A stretch of DNA of 64,000 bases from JBBQWZ01 sp038210135 (GCA_038210135.1 JBBQWZ010000010.1:62001-126000); one strand, 5' to 3'. Counted from the first letter of the stretch, positions 1-10,149 are shown. Numbers and translations: made by a program. Notes: generated by a model not told the origin, from the sequence alone.

Positions 1-46
1 TGTACGAGTCTACCGGGACGGGGGCAGGACTTCCAGAGTGTCGGCC

Positions 47-364
47 CTACTCGAGGTAAAAAACTTCCTTCCACATGGCGAAACGCTCGCCCGGTAGCAG
101 TCCGGAAACGGGTTCGAAGAGGCGGCTCATGAATTCCTGCCAACGCCGATTCACGGGATCGGAGTCGAGTTCAGTCCAAGCCTTTTCGAAATTGTCGACG
201 CGAAGGCACAGAATCAGGCTCTGGCCGCGGCGGAAGATGGAATAGTCGCTGATGCCGACAGCTTTCAGCTTGGCGAGCATTTCCGGCCACACGCGCGTGT
301 GCTCGCGCTCATATTCCTCAATCGCGTCTGCTTTGATCCGCAGTTCAAAGGCGTAGCGGGGCAT
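47..364 (-). CDS. L-rhamnose mutarotase-like protein (RhaM/RhaU family)
   Basis: The 105-residue product begins MPRYAFELRIK and carries the family pattern of a Tyr/His-rich N-terminal strand followed by EYEREHTRVWPEML and a C-terminal W-K-E-V-F. Members interconvert the alpha and beta anomers of L-rhamnose in the cytoplasm, feeding L-rhamnose isomerase. The ATG at 364 was chosen because the upstream in-frame extension (to 499) has no family similarity and would overlap the divergent gene at 480; the family is usually about 104 residues. Context supports the call: an L-rhamnose isomerase gene lies 650 bases away on the same strand. The two are separated by an opposite-strand gene, so they are not one operon. 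Confidence 0.88.
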   Translation of the reverse strand: MPRYAFELRIKADAIEEYEREHTRVWPEMLAKLKAVGISDYSIFRRGQSLILCLRVDNFEKAWTELDSDPVNRRWQEFMSRLFEPVSGLLPGERFAMWKEVFYLE

Positions 365-479
365 GTTGATATTCAGATAGGATACTGCTGGAGGATCGTT
401 TTGCGCGGCAAAACGAAGTGTTAAGCGGGATTCGATCGCCGCAGCTTCGCTAAAACATGCGCAAACAGCGTGATAGCGT

Positions 480-989
480 ATGAGCATGACTGTCGGCACG
501 AGCGTTTCGCTCGAAGAATATCTGGCGACCGCCTACGAGCCGGATTGCGACTTCGTTGAGGGTCAGATTGAGGAGCGCAACGTGGGCGAATGGGATCACG
601 CGCGTTTACAAGGGAAGATCTTATCGTTGCTCAGCGCCCGCTACGAGCGCGAAGGATTGCTCGCTGCGCCGGAGTTACGTTTGCGAGTCGCAGCGAACCG
701 GTTCCGCGTGCCTGATATTTGTGTCTTCGCCGGCGATCCTAAACAGAAAGTCCCCAGCACGCCACCGGTTCTTTGTATCGAAGTATTGTCACCCGAAGAT
801 CGAATGAGCCGGATTGAGATTCGGATCAACGATTACCTCGCGATGGGTGTCGCCACAGTCTGGGTGATCGATCCGGAAACGCGCCAAGCGTTTATTGCCA
901 CGCTCGCCGAAGGTCTACGGGAAGTGAAGACCGGCGTACTACGGACCGAATCGCCATCGATGGAAATTCCACTGTCCGAGATTTTCTGA
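480..989 (+). CDS. Uma2 family (DUF820) putative restriction-endonuclease-fold protein
   Basis: The 169-residue protein has the Uma2 layout: an N-terminal SLEEYLAT segment, EGQIEER, a central RVPDICVF strand carrying the Asp of a PD-(D/E)xK-like core, then IEVLSPED and a C-terminal AMGVATVWVIDPETR. Family members have a restriction-endonuclease-like fold and are abundant in cyanobacteria, Acidobacteria and Chloroflexi, but their biological role is unknown. The canonical lysine after the second acidic residue is not obvious, so activity is uncertain. The gene stands alone on the plus strand between two minus-strand rhamnose genes, which suggests insertion into that locus. ATG codons at 480 and 486 are both possible starts. 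Confidence 0.85.
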   Translation: MSMTVGTSVSLEEYLATAYEPDCDFVEGQIEERNVGEWDHARLQGKILSLLSARYEREGLLAAPELRLRVAANRFRVPDICVFAGDPKQKVPSTPPVLCIEVLSPEDRMSRIEIRINDYLAMGVATVWVIDPETRQAFIATLAEGLREVKTGVLRTESPSMEIPLSEIF

Positions 990-1012
990 GTCGCTGAATC
1001 CAGGGCCGGAAA

Positions 1013-2206
1013 TCAGGCGTAGCTGGCGACGGACGACAGATTTCGCTCGCGCCGCAGCGGCGTGACGCGATCGAGGTAACCACTTTGGCGGAACGCGTCC
1101 ATCGGATCGGCGGGCAGTCCCTTTGAAAGGGCCCATTCGCGGACCGCGGGCCGAACGTCGGTCGCAAAGGCATCCTTCAGGCATTCCTCGGCATCCACGA
1201 GATCGCAGCGATCCTGCAAAAAGGCGAGCTTGGTGTGATCGACGAGCGCTGCTTTGGCGACCAGTTCCCGCGCGGTGACGACGGTCTGGATCATCGCTTC
1301 GATCTTCCCTTTGAGGTTGTGGCTCTGGTCGATCATGTAGGCGATGTCGGCGCGCCGTCCTGTCTCCCATTCAAAAAAACGAATCTCGTGGAAGATGCGG
1401 AAGGCCTGGTAGGGATCGATCGAACCCATGGTGAGATCGTCGTCGGCATAGCGGCGGTCGTTGAAGTGGAACCCGCCGAGCATGTCCAGGTCGAGAAGCC
1501 AGGCGACAATCTGCTCGATATTTTGCGCCTGGTAATGATGTCCGGTGTCGACCAGCACTTTCGCGCGCGGACCGGCTGATCTGGCGAGTTCAAGCGCCAT
1601 GCCCCAATCCGCGATGTCGGTGTGATAGAAAGCCGGTTCGAACGGTTTGTACTCGACCAGCATCCGCTGATCCGGAGTCAGTCGCGAGTGGGCGGCCGCC
1701 AGCCCTTCGGCGAACCAACGGCGGCGATGCCGGATATTCTGCGTGCCCGGATAATTCGATCCGTCGGCGAACCATAGGGAGAGGTCGCGGCTGCCAAGAC
1801 CGGTCTGGATCTCGATGCTCGAAAGCAGGTGCTCGAGCGAATGCGCGCGAACGGCGGGATCAGGATTGCCGAAGGAACCGTACTTATAAATCTGATCCTG
1901 GAACACGTTGGGGTTGATGGATCCGGCACGGATGGCATATTTCGCGGCTAAGGTTTTGACGTCCTCCACGCTCCCGACGCCTTCCGGCAAGTCCCACAGA
2001 ACGTGCAGCGCGACGGTGGGGCAGACGCCGGTGAAATGATGGACCTGGCCGGCATCGCTGAACTTGTCCTCGGTCGTGATCGCGGCGGCGGCCTGTTGAA
2101 ATTTTCCGAACCGGGTGCCGGTGTTCGCGAATCCCCAGGAAGGTAGCTCAATCTGGAATTGGTCGAGCGCGGCTGCTACGATTTCCATTTGTTTAGTATT
2201 TGACAT
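1013..2206 (-). CDS. rhaI: L-rhamnose isomerase, RhaI type
   Basis: The 397-residue product is a TIM-barrel sugar isomerase of the Pseudomonas stutzeri-type L-rhamnose isomerase group rather than the E. coli RhaA group. Candidate metal and substrate residues sit in VEYKPFEP (about residues 184-191), VDTGHH (219-224) and FHFNDR (246-251), spaced as expected at the C-terminal ends of barrel strands. It converts L-rhamnose to L-rhamnulose in the cytoplasm using a divalent metal. The mutarotase-like gene at 47-364 probably acts just before it. No rhamnulose kinase or aldolase is visible in the window, so the rest of the pathway lies outside. Confidence 0.9.
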   Translation of the reverse strand: MSNTKQMEIVAAALDQFQIELPSWGFANTGTRFGKFQQAAAAITTEDKFSDAGQVHHFTGVCPTVALHVLWDLPEGVGSVEDVKTLAAKYAIRAGSINPNVFQDQIYKYGSFGNPDPAVRAHSLEHLLSSIEIQTGLGSRDLSLWFADGSNYPGTQNIRHRRRWFAEGLAAAHSRLTPDQRMLVEYKPFEPAFYHTDIADWGMALELARSAGPRAKVLVDTGHHYQAQNIEQIVAWLLDLDMLGGFHFNDRRYADDDLTMGSIDPYQAFRIFHEIRFFEWETGRRADIAYMIDQSHNLKGKIEAMIQTVVTARELVAKAALVDHTKLAFLQDRCDLVDAEECLKDAFATDVRPAVREWALSKGLPADPMDAFRQSGYLDRVTPLRRERNLSSVASYA

Positions 2207-2552
2207 CTGATTGTCCAGGTTCGTTCCAGTCTACGTCCGAAAGACGTGTCCGCGCACCGGGGGCGAAAAAAAGGCGCAAAAAGTGGGGTGAATGACGGAC
2301 TTTCGCCCGGCGCACCGGGGAGCGAACCGGTCAGGCTTTGCGGTACGCTTCGCTTGGCTTTTCGGCAATACTGTCGGTAGTAGTTGGGGTGACACTTTGG
2401 GTCACACTTGGGGTGTCGCTTTGAGTAACAACGGCGGCGCTATCGTCGTCATAAGAGTCGTATTAACCTGCGCCCTGGTTCCGGAAGATGCCTCGATCCG
2501 GAGGTCTCCCAACCGGATAGCATCTAGGTTACTGTTAACAATAAAGATTCCC
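2207..2552 (+). other. Intergenic leader before the efflux operon
   Basis: This 346-base gap separates the divergent rhaI from the RND adaptor gene. It holds a GT-rich stretch (about 2382-2432) of near-repeats of the kind GGGGTGACACTTTGGGTCAC, in which GTGAC and GTCAC form a short inverted repeat. An open frame runs through it into the adaptor but has no recognisable N-terminal signal, so it is treated as non-coding. It is the only place where an operator for the efflux operon could sit. No consensus promoter was convincing. Confidence 0.4.
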
Positions 2553-3794
2553 ATGCACTCCCGCCTATTCTCAGCTCGTTTTGCCGTTGCCGCTTTGACG
2601 GCCAGTCTGATTCTGACGGGTTGCAAATCGACCAGCGCAGATTCGACACCTCAAAAAGGGGGTCCGCGAGGGGATGTTCCCGTCACGATCACGAAAGTGT
2701 CGACCCGCGACGTCCCGGTGGAAGTGCAGGTGGTCGGCAACGTCGAGGCGTACTCCACCATTACTGTCCGCGCGCAGGTCATGGGCGAACTGACGAAAGT
2801 CTTCTTTAAGGAAGGCGAGTATGTGAAGAACGGGCAGTTGCTCTTCAACGTCGATCGCCGTCCGATCGATGCCGAAATTGCCCAAGTGCAGGCAACCTTG
2901 ATGCGTCTGGCTGCCGCTCAAAAAGTCGCGGAAGCAAATCTGGCCCGCGATACCGCACAGTCGGAATATGCAAAAGCGCAGGCCAGTCGCTACCAGCAAC
3001 TCCAGAAGGAAGGGATTATCTCGAAGGAGCAGGCGGATCAGTACTCGACGCAAGCCAACGTTTCGCTTCAGGTGATGGCAGCGGACCGGGCTTCGATCGA
3101 CAGCGCCAAGGCTGACATCGACGCGACGAAGGCATCGCTCGAGAATTCCAAAGTAAAGCTGACGTATACAGAAGTCCGCTCGCCGATCAATGGGCGCACC
3201 GGCAACCTGGCCGTCAAGCAAGGCAACCTGGTCGCCGCCGGCACGCAGGATCTGACGACGATCAACCAGGTGGAGCCGATCTACGTGACGTTCTCGGTGC
3301 CGGAAGCGCAACTGACTGCCATCAAGAACTACATGGCGCAGGGCAAGCTGGGCGTTTCGGCAAAGCCCCAGGACGAATCGGCCGGACCGGAAACTGGAAC
3401 CCTCACCTTCGTGGACAACGCCGTCGATATGACGACGGGCACGATCAAGCTGAAGGGCACATTTCCAAACACCAATCTGAAACTGTGGCCGGGCCAGTTC
3501 GTGCGCGTGACATTGCGCTTGACGACGCAGCAGAATGCGCTGGTGCTGCCGAATCAAGCGGTGCAGACGGGGCAGGACGGCACCTATGTCTACATCGTGA
3601 AGGAAGACCGCTCGGTGGAAAATCGCAAGGTGACCACGGGGGCGCGCGTCGATCAGGATCTGGTGATCGAGAGCGGATTGAAGCAGGGCGACACGGTGGT
3701 GCTCGACGGGCAGCTCCGGCTGGCGCCGGGGATGAAGATCCAGGTTCGTGATCCGGCCGGCAATCGCGGCGGCGGCGGCAAAAAGAAATCGTAA
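2553..3794 (+). CDS. RND efflux periplasmic adaptor, MdtA/AcrA-like lipoprotein
   Basis: The 413-residue product starts at ATG 2553 with a lipoprotein signal peptide: basic residues, a hydrophobic core and the lipobox LTGC with the acylated Cys at about residue 24. It then has the membrane-fusion layout: barrel-sandwich half, alpha-helical hairpin rich in Gln/Ala/Lys (about residues 100-190), second barrel-sandwich half (TYTEVRSPINGRTG), beta-barrel and membrane-proximal domain ending GMKIQVRDPAG. It would bridge the inner-membrane pump to an outer-membrane channel. It leads an operon with two pump genes 43 and 18 bases downstream. An in-frame extension back to 2292 was rejected because it would bury the signal peptide. 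No TolC-like gene is present. Confidence 0.9.
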   Translation: MHSRLFSARFAVAALTASLILTGCKSTSADSTPQKGGPRGDVPVTITKVSTRDVPVEVQVVGNVEAYSTITVRAQVMGELTKVFFKEGEYVKNGQLLFNVDRRPIDAEIAQVQATLMRLAAAQKVAEANLARDTAQSEYAKAQASRYQQLQKEGIISKEQADQYSTQANVSLQVMAADRASIDSAKADIDATKASLENSKVKLTYTEVRSPINGRTGNLAVKQGNLVAAGTQDLTTINQVEPIYVTFSVPEAQLTAIKNYMAQGKLGVSAKPQDESAGPETGTLTFVDNAVDMTTGTIKLKGTFPNTNLKLWPGQFVRVTLRLTTQQNALVLPNQAVQTGQDGTYVYIVKEDRSVENRKVTTGARVDQDLVIESGLKQGDTVVLDGQLRLAPGMKIQVRDPAGNRGGGGKKKS

Positions 3795-3837
3795 GTCAGT
3801 CGGCGGCGGACCGTGTACGTCGCGCGAGGCCTAGTCC

Positions 3838-6800
3838 ATGAATCTTTCCGAATCCTGTATCCGGCGGCCGATCGCGACGTCCCTGTTGATGTTGGGCATC
3901 GCGCTGTTCGGCGTGATCTCCTACCAGGCGCTTCCGGTCAGCGATCTGCCGACGGTGGATTTCCCGACCATTTCGGTGAACGCCAGCCTGCCAGGCGCGG
4001 ATCCGTCTACCATGGCGTCGGCGGTGGCGACTCCGCTCGAGCGCCAGTTTACCGGCATCGCCGGAATCGATTCGATGACCTCGGTTAGCTCGCTTGGCTC
4101 GACCTCCGTCACACTGCAATTCGACCTCGACCGCAAGATCGACGGCGCCGCGGTGGACGTCCAAACCGCCATCAGCGCGGCCATGCCGTTGCTTCCTCCG
4201 GGAATGCCGGCGCCTCCTTCCTTCCGCAAGCAGAACCCGGCCGACGGGCCGATCATGATGCTCAGTCTGAATTCGCCGACGCTGCCCTTCTGGGTGGTGG
4301 ACGAATACGCCGAGACGATGATTGCGCAGAAGATCTCGCAGATCCCCGGCGTGGCGCAGGTTTCGGTGATGGGCGCGCAGAAATTCGCGGTCCACGTGCA
4401 GGTGGATCCGAACGAGATGGCGAGCCGCAAAATTGGCATCAACGAAGTCGCCACCGCGATGAAGAACTGGAACGTGAATCTGCCGACGGGCACTCTGTGG
4501 GGCGCGCATCAGGCTTTCACGATTCAGGCCAACGGCCAGCTGATGAACGCGGCCCAGTATCGCGACCTGGTGGTCGCCTATCGCCACGGCGCTCCGGTCC
4601 GGCTCAGCCAGCTCGGCAAAGTGACCGATAGCGTTGAGGACGAGCGGACGTTTTCCTGGACGATTACGAAAGAACATTCCGCGCGCGCCATCAACCTGAT
4701 GGTGATGAAGCAGCCGGGTTCGAACGTCATCGAAGTCAACGACGCGGTGAAGAAGGTGCTTCCGGCGCTGCAGGCGCAGCTGCCTCCCGCCGTGATCCTG
4801 ATGATCCGCAACGACCGGTCGAAGAATATTCGCGAGTCGTTCCATGATGTGAAATACACCATGGCTCTGACGCTCGGCCTGGTGGTCGGCGTCATTTTCG
4901 TGTTCCTGCGGAATCCGTCGGCGACGTTGATCCCAACCTTGGCCCTGCCATTCTCGATACTCGGTACGTTCTCGGTGATGTACCTGCTGAATTACAGCCT
5001 CGACAACCTTTCGATGATGGCCCTGATCCTGTCAATCGGCTTCATCGTCGACGACGCGATCGTGATGCTCGAAAACATTGTGCGGCACATCGAGAAGGGC
5101 GAGTCGCCGCTCGAAGCGTCGTTGAAAGGCTCGAAGGAAATTCAGTTCACGATCGTTTCGATGACCATCTCGCTCGCGGCGGTGTTCATCCCGATTCTGT
5201 TTATGAGCGGAATTCTGGGACGCTTATTCCGCGAATTCGCGGTGACCATTTGCGTCGCGGTTCTGTTTTCTGGTTTCGTATCCGTCACGCTGACGCCGAT
5301 GCTGTGCAGCCGGATGCTGAAGAAGCCTTCGGGGGAAAAGCACGGCTTCCTGTTTATGGTGATGGAGCGCTTCTTCGCCGGGCTGCTCCACGTCTATTCG
5401 ACAACGCTGCGTTGGGTTTTAGTGCATCGCCTGGTGATGGCGGCGATGTTCTTTGTGTTGCTCGGCGCGACGGCGTATCTGTACGTCATGGTGCCGAAGG
5501 GCTTCATTCCGGAGACAGACAACGATCAATTCTCGGTGAGCACGGAGATGCTGCAAGGCACTTCGTCGTTCAACATGGCGACCTACCAACAACGCGTGAA
5601 CGAGGTTATCAAGAACGATCCCAACGTCGAAGCGCTGATGTCGAGCGTCGGCGGAAATATGTACGGCAGCGGCTCGAACGGCGGCCGCATGTACGTCCAG
5701 TTGAAGCCGCGGCGCGATCGGGTGATGACGGCCCAGCAGGTGGTCGATGGCCTTCGCCCCAAGGTCAGCGGATTTCCCGGGGTGCGTGTGACGCTCAGCC
5801 TGCCGCCCGCCATCCGCATCGGCGGACGCGGCTCGAAGAGCAGTTACGAATTCACCCTGCAAAGTCCGGATACGAATGAGCTCTTTACGCAATCGGAGCG
5901 CATGCGGCGCGAGATGCTAAAGATGCCCGGCATCCTCGACGTCAACACCGACTTGCAGATCCGCACGCCGCGCGTCACTCTCGAAATCGATCGCGATAAA
6001 ACCGCCGCGCTAGGCCTTGACCCCGCCTTGATTGAAGGCTCGCTGTATAACGCCTATGGGCAGAACTGGGTCACGACGATTTACGCTCCGACGAATCAGT
6101 TCCACGTGCTGCTCGAATTGCTGCCTTCCTACCAGGCGCACGCGGATATGCTGCAGAGCTTGTATTTCAAGAGCCCAAACGGCAATCTGATTCCGCTCAG
6201 CGTAGTCACCAAGACCAAGCAGGACGCGGGTCCGCAGAGCATCAATCACTCCGGCCAGCTTCCGTCGGTGACCCTGTCTTTCAATTTGAAGCAGGGTTAT
6301 GCGCTGGGTGACGCCGTAGACGAGATCACGCATCTGGCCGCCAACACGCTACCCGACACGGTGACGACCAGCTTCACCGGATCGGCAAAGGCGTTCCAAA
6401 GTTCGCTGCAGAACATGGGCCTGTTGCTGGTGGTCGCGATCATGGTGGTGTACATCGTTCTTGGCGTTTTGTACGAAAGCTACATCCATCCGCTGACCAT
6501 TTTGTCGGGACTGCCTTCCGCTGGATTCGGCGCGCTGTTGACGCTTCTGCTGTTCAAGGTGGAGCTCAGCATTTATGCGTTCGTCGGTTTTATCATGCTG
6601 ATCGGTATCGTGAAAAAGAACGCGATCATGCAAATTGATTTCGCGCTCGAAGCCGAACGAAGGCATGGGAAGACGCCGGCCGAAGCCATCTACGAAGGCT
6701 GCGTGACGCGCTTCCGCCCGATCTTAATGACCACGATGGCCGCACTGCTGGGTACGGTTCCGGTGGCAATTGGCGCGGGCGCGGGTGGCGAAGCGCGCCG

Positions 6801-6969
6801 TCCTCTCGGCCTCGCGGTGGTCGGCGGACTGGTCTTCTCGCAGCTCATCACTCTCTATCTGACGCCGGTCGTGTACCTCTATATGGAGGATGGCCTGGCT
6901 TGGTGGCGTTCCCGCAAATCGAAATCGGCTCCGACCGCGGCACTGCCCGGAGCGACGCCGGCCGCATAA
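3838..6969 (+). CDS. RND family multidrug efflux permease, first pump (MdtB-like)
   Basis: The 1043-residue inner-membrane protein has the HAE1-RND organisation: one N-terminal membrane segment, a large periplasmic loop, six membrane segments, a second periplasmic loop and five C-terminal segments. The proton-relay Asp pair is present in GFIVDDAIVMLEN (about D405-D406), and the matching lysine is in GIVKKNAIMQIDF (about K926/K927). It would export drugs or other amphiphiles using the proton gradient. The sequence is close to, but clearly distinct from, the pump encoded 18 bases downstream, especially in the periplasmic loops. One adaptor plus two pumps recalls MdtABC, where the two pumps form a mixed trimer. 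The substrate cannot be read from the sequence. Confidence 0.93.
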   Translation: MNLSESCIRRPIATSLLMLGIALFGVISYQALPVSDLPTVDFPTISVNASLPGADPSTMASAVATPLERQFTGIAGIDSMTSVSSLGSTSVTLQFDLDRKIDGAAVDVQTAISAAMPLLPPGMPAPPSFRKQNPADGPIMMLSLNSPTLPFWVVDEYAETMIAQKISQIPGVAQVSVMGAQKFAVHVQVDPNEMASRKIGINEVATAMKNWNVNLPTGTLWGAHQAFTIQANGQLMNAAQYRDLVVAYRHGAPVRLSQLGKVTDSVEDERTFSWTITKEHSARAINLMVMKQPGSNVIEVNDAVKKVLPALQAQLPPAVILMIRNDRSKNIRESFHDVKYTMALTLGLVVGVIFVFLRNPSATLIPTLALPFSILGTFSVMYLLNYSLDNLSMMALILSIGFIVDDAIVMLENIVRHIEKGESPLEASLKGSKEIQFTIVSMTISLAAVFIPILFMSGILGRLFREFAVTICVAVLFSGFVSVTLTPMLCSRMLKKPSGEKHGFLFMVMERFFAGLLHVYSTTLRWVLVHRLVMAAMFFVLLGATAYLYVMVPKGFIPETDNDQFSVSTEMLQGTSSFNMATYQQRVNEVIKNDPNVEALMSSVGGNMYGSGSNGGRMYVQLKPRRDRVMTAQQVVDGLRPKVSGFPGVRVTLSLPPAIRIGGRGSKSSYEFTLQSPDTNELFTQSERMRREMLKMPGILDVNTDLQIRTPRVTLEIDRDKTAALGLDPALIEGSLYNAYGQNWVTTIYAPTNQFHVLLELLPSYQAHADMLQSLYFKSPNGNLIPLSVVTKTKQDAGPQSINHSGQLPSVTLSFNLKQGYALGDAVDEITHLAANTLPDTVTTSFTGSAKAFQSSLQNMGLLLVVAIMVVYIVLGVLYESYIHPLTILSGLPSAGFGALLTLLLFKVELSIYAFVGFIMLIGIVKKNAIMQIDFALEAERRHGKTPAEAIYEGCVTRFRPILMTTMAALLGTVPVAIGAGAGGEARRPLGLAVVGGLVFSQLITLYLTPVVYLYMEDGLAWWRSRKSKSAPTAALPGATPAA

Positions 6970-6987
6970 CCGGATCCCTGGAATCAC

Positions 6988-9900
6988 ATGAATTTTTCGC
7001 GCACCTTTATTGAACGGCCCATCGCCACCAGCCTCTTGATGCTGGCGATCGCGTTGTTCGGAGCCGTGGCCTACCGCTCGCTGCCGGTCAGCGATCTTCC
7101 GAATGCCGATCTTCCGACGCTGCTGGTTACCGCCAGCCTGCCGGGCGCGAGTCCGGAGACGATGGCGTCCGCGGTCGCGACTCCGCTCGAGAACCAGTTC
7201 TCAATGATCGCTGGACTCGAGTCGATGACCTCGACCAACTCGCTCGGCGCCACGCAGATCACACTCGAATTCGACTTGAGCCGCAACCTCGACGGAGCCG
7301 CCGTCGATGTGCAAGCTGCCATCACCCAGGCTTCGCGCCTGCTGCCTCCGGGCATGCCGACGCCGCCGACGTTCACCAAGGTAAACCCCGCCGATCAGCC
7401 CATCATCTATCTCGCGGTGCAATCCGATTCACTTCCGTTGTGGACGCTCGACGAATACGCGGAGACCCGCACGGCGCAGCGTCTGTCGATGGTCTCTGGC
7501 GTCGCCCAGGTGCAGGTGCTCGGAGCGCAGAAGTACGCGGTCCGCGTGCAGATGGACCCGTATGCGCTGGCGGCGCGCAAGATCGGCCTAAACGAAATTG
7601 AAACCGCTCTCAAAGCCTGGAACGTGAACCTGCCGTCCGGCACCATCAACGGTCCGCAGCGCGCATTCACGCTGCAGGCCAGTGGTCAGTTGATGAGCGC
7701 GAGCGCCTATCGCTCGCTGGTCGTAGCCTACCGCAATGGTTCTCCGGTGCGGCTCGAAGAACTCGGCAAGGTCGTCGATAACGTCGAGGACGATAAGACG
7801 GCGTCATGGTTTTATCACAACGGTGAATCGAAGCGCGCCATCGTGCTCGGCATTCAACGCCAGCCGGGAACCAATACCATCGCCGTGACGGATGGCATCA
7901 AGAAACTGCTGCCGCTGATCCGTAACGAGCTTCCGCCTTCGATCCAAATCGACATTCTCTACGATCGCTCAGATACCATTCGCGAATCCTACGACGACGT
8001 TCAGTTCACCATGCTGCTGACGCTTGGACTGGTCGTCCTGGTCATTTTCCTGTTCCTGCGCAGTGCGGCTGCGACGGCGATTCCGAGTCTGGCGCTTCCG
8101 TTCTCCGTTGTCGGAACATTCGCGGTGATGTACCTGCTCGATTACAGCCTCGACAACCTGTCGATGATGGCGTTGATTCTCGCGGTCGGCTTCGTCGTAG
8201 ACGACGCGATCGTGATGCTCGAGAACATCGTCCGCCACATCGAAATGGGCAAGGCTCCGATGGAAGCGGCGCTCGAAGGTTCGAAAGAAATCGGCTTCAC
8301 TATTGTTTCGATGACGCTCTCGCTTGCCGCCGTGTTCATCCCGATTTTGTTCATGGGCGGAGTACTCGGCCGGCTGTTCAAGGAGTTCGCGGTCACCATT
8401 TGCGCGTCCATTCTCATTTCGGGCGTCGTGTCGGTGACACTGACCCCGATGCTTTGCAGCCGCATGCTGCGAGCCGCGCATGAAGAAAAGCGATCGTGGT
8501 TCTATCGCATCACCGAGCGATTCTTCGACGCGCTGCTGCGATGGTATGACGAAAGCCTAAAAACGGTGCTGCGCTACCGGCCCGTAACGATGTTCGCTTC
8601 GCTCATCGTTCTGCTCGCGACGGTGTACCTGTTCATGATCATCCCGAAGGGATTCATTCCCGATCAGGACACGGACCAGATGCAGATTACGACGGAAGGC
8701 GCGCAGGGCAGTTCGTACCAGCAGATGGTCGAGTATCAGAAAAAGATTTCGGACATCCTGTCGGCGGATCCGAACATCGAGTCGTTTGTTTCGACGGTCG
8801 GCGGCGCGAATGCCGCGATTCTTGGCGGTCCGAACTTCGGCCAGATGGTGGTCCACCTGAAACCGCGTACGCAGCGCAAGCTGCTGGTCGGCGAAATCAT
8901 GGCAAACCTGCGGCCCAAATTCGCGGAGGTCGAGGGCATGCGAGTGTATCCGCAAAATCCTCCGACGATCCGCATCGGCGGACTGGTCACGAAGAGCCTG
9001 TATCAATTCACGATGCAGTCGCCCGGCAAGGAAGAGTTGTATAACGTCTCCGCCGCGCTCGAAAAAGCGCTGCAGGCCGAGCCTGTGCTGCAGGATGTCA
9101 CCAGCAACCTGCTGATCAATTCGCCGCAGGTTAGCGTGACGATCGACCGCGACAAGGCGGCGGCGGTGCAGGTGAATGCTTCGCAAATCGAGAATGCGCT
9201 CTACGATGCGTACGGCCCGCGCTGGGTCTCGACCATCTATTCGCCGGTGAATGAATACAAAGTGCTGCTCGAATTGCTGCCGAAATTCCAGCAGGATCCG
9301 CGAGCGCTTTCGATGCTGTACTTCAAAGCCGATAGCGGCGCGCTGATTCCGCTCGATACACTCGCCGAGATCGATCAGGAAACCGGTCCGCAGGCGATCA
9401 GCCACTATGGACAGCTTCCGGCGGTGACGATTTCGTTCGACGTCGCGCCGGGTCACGCCCTCGGAGACGCGGTCAGCAAAGTACAGGAAGTGGCCGGAAA
9501 GACGCTACCGATATCGATCACGTCCACCTTCCAAGGCGCGGCCAAGGCGTTCGAGGGTTCGCTCGGCAATCTTTGGGTGCTCATGATTGTCGCGATCCTG
9601 GTCGTCTACATTGTGCTAGGCATCCTGTACGAAAGCTACATTCACCCGCTGACCATTCTGTCCGGATTGCCTTCCGCGGGCTTCGGCGCGCTGCTCACGC
9701 TGTACCTGCTGCACATGGATCTCAACATCTACGCATTCGTCGGACTCATCATGCTGATCGGCATCGTGAAGAAGAACGCGATCATGCAGATCGATTTCGC
9801 GCTCGAAGCCGAACACCGGGGCCTGCCTCCGATGGAGGCCATCTATCAGGGCTGCCTCATCCGCTTCCGCCCGATCATGATGACGACGATGGCGGCGCTG

Positions 9901-10125
9901 CTCGGCGCGGTGCCGATCGCGATCGGTTACGGCGCAGGCGGCGAAGCCCGCCAACCGCTCGGCGTGGTCGTAGTCGGCGGACTGCTCTTCTCGCAGTTAG
10001 TCACGCTGTACCTGACGCCGGTGGTTTACACCTACCTCGCGAGCGCGCAGGAATGGTGGATGAGCAAGCGCAGCAAGGCGCCCTCGGCCGCCGAACAGAT
10101 TCCGGCTGCTTCGCACGGCGACTAA
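6988..10125 (+). CDS. RND family multidrug efflux permease, second pump (MdtC-like)
   Basis: The 1045-residue protein is a full-length HAE1-RND pump with the Asp pair at the same residues as its upstream neighbour (about D405-D406 in GFVVDDAIVMLEN) and the C-terminal GIVKKNAIMQIDF segment. Both pumps therefore keep the visible proton-relay residues, unlike a case where one has become a structural subunit. It begins 18 bases after the first pump gene and is followed by a strong terminator hairpin, so adaptor and pumps form a three-gene operon. The pair probably arose by tandem duplication: membrane segments are almost identical while the periplasmic funnel regions have diverged. Whether the pumps make homotrimers or mixed trimers is unknown. 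Confidence 0.93.
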   Translation: MNFSRTFIERPIATSLLMLAIALFGAVAYRSLPVSDLPNADLPTLLVTASLPGASPETMASAVATPLENQFSMIAGLESMTSTNSLGATQITLEFDLSRNLDGAAVDVQAAITQASRLLPPGMPTPPTFTKVNPADQPIIYLAVQSDSLPLWTLDEYAETRTAQRLSMVSGVAQVQVLGAQKYAVRVQMDPYALAARKIGLNEIETALKAWNVNLPSGTINGPQRAFTLQASGQLMSASAYRSLVVAYRNGSPVRLEELGKVVDNVEDDKTASWFYHNGESKRAIVLGIQRQPGTNTIAVTDGIKKLLPLIRNELPPSIQIDILYDRSDTIRESYDDVQFTMLLTLGLVVLVIFLFLRSAAATAIPSLALPFSVVGTFAVMYLLDYSLDNLSMMALILAVGFVVDDAIVMLENIVRHIEMGKAPMEAALEGSKEIGFTIVSMTLSLAAVFIPILFMGGVLGRLFKEFAVTICASILISGVVSVTLTPMLCSRMLRAAHEEKRSWFYRITERFFDALLRWYDESLKTVLRYRPVTMFASLIVLLATVYLFMIIPKGFIPDQDTDQMQITTEGAQGSSYQQMVEYQKKISDILSADPNIESFVSTVGGANAAILGGPNFGQMVVHLKPRTQRKLLVGEIMANLRPKFAEVEGMRVYPQNPPTIRIGGLVTKSLYQFTMQSPGKEELYNVSAALEKALQAEPVLQDVTSNLLINSPQVSVTIDRDKAAAVQVNASQIENALYDAYGPRWVSTIYSPVNEYKVLLELLPKFQQDPRALSMLYFKADSGALIPLDTLAEIDQETGPQAISHYGQLPAVTISFDVAPGHALGDAVSKVQEVAGKTLPISITSTFQGAAKAFEGSLGNLWVLMIVAILVVYIVLGILYESYIHPLTILSGLPSAGFGALLTLYLLHMDLNIYAFVGLIMLIGIVKKNAIMQIDFALEAEHRGLPPMEAIYQGCLIRFRPIMMTTMAALLGAVPIAIGYGAGGEARQPLGVVVVGGLLFSQLVTLYLTPVVYTYLASAQEWWMSKRSKAPSAAEQIPAASHGD

Positions 10126-10149
10126 CTCGCGGATCGATTGCGAGATGCA

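Noticed and set aside
2571..3557. Minus-strand frame of 328 codons opposite the RND adaptor
   Set aside because: His/Arg-rich shadow of the real gene without family similarity.
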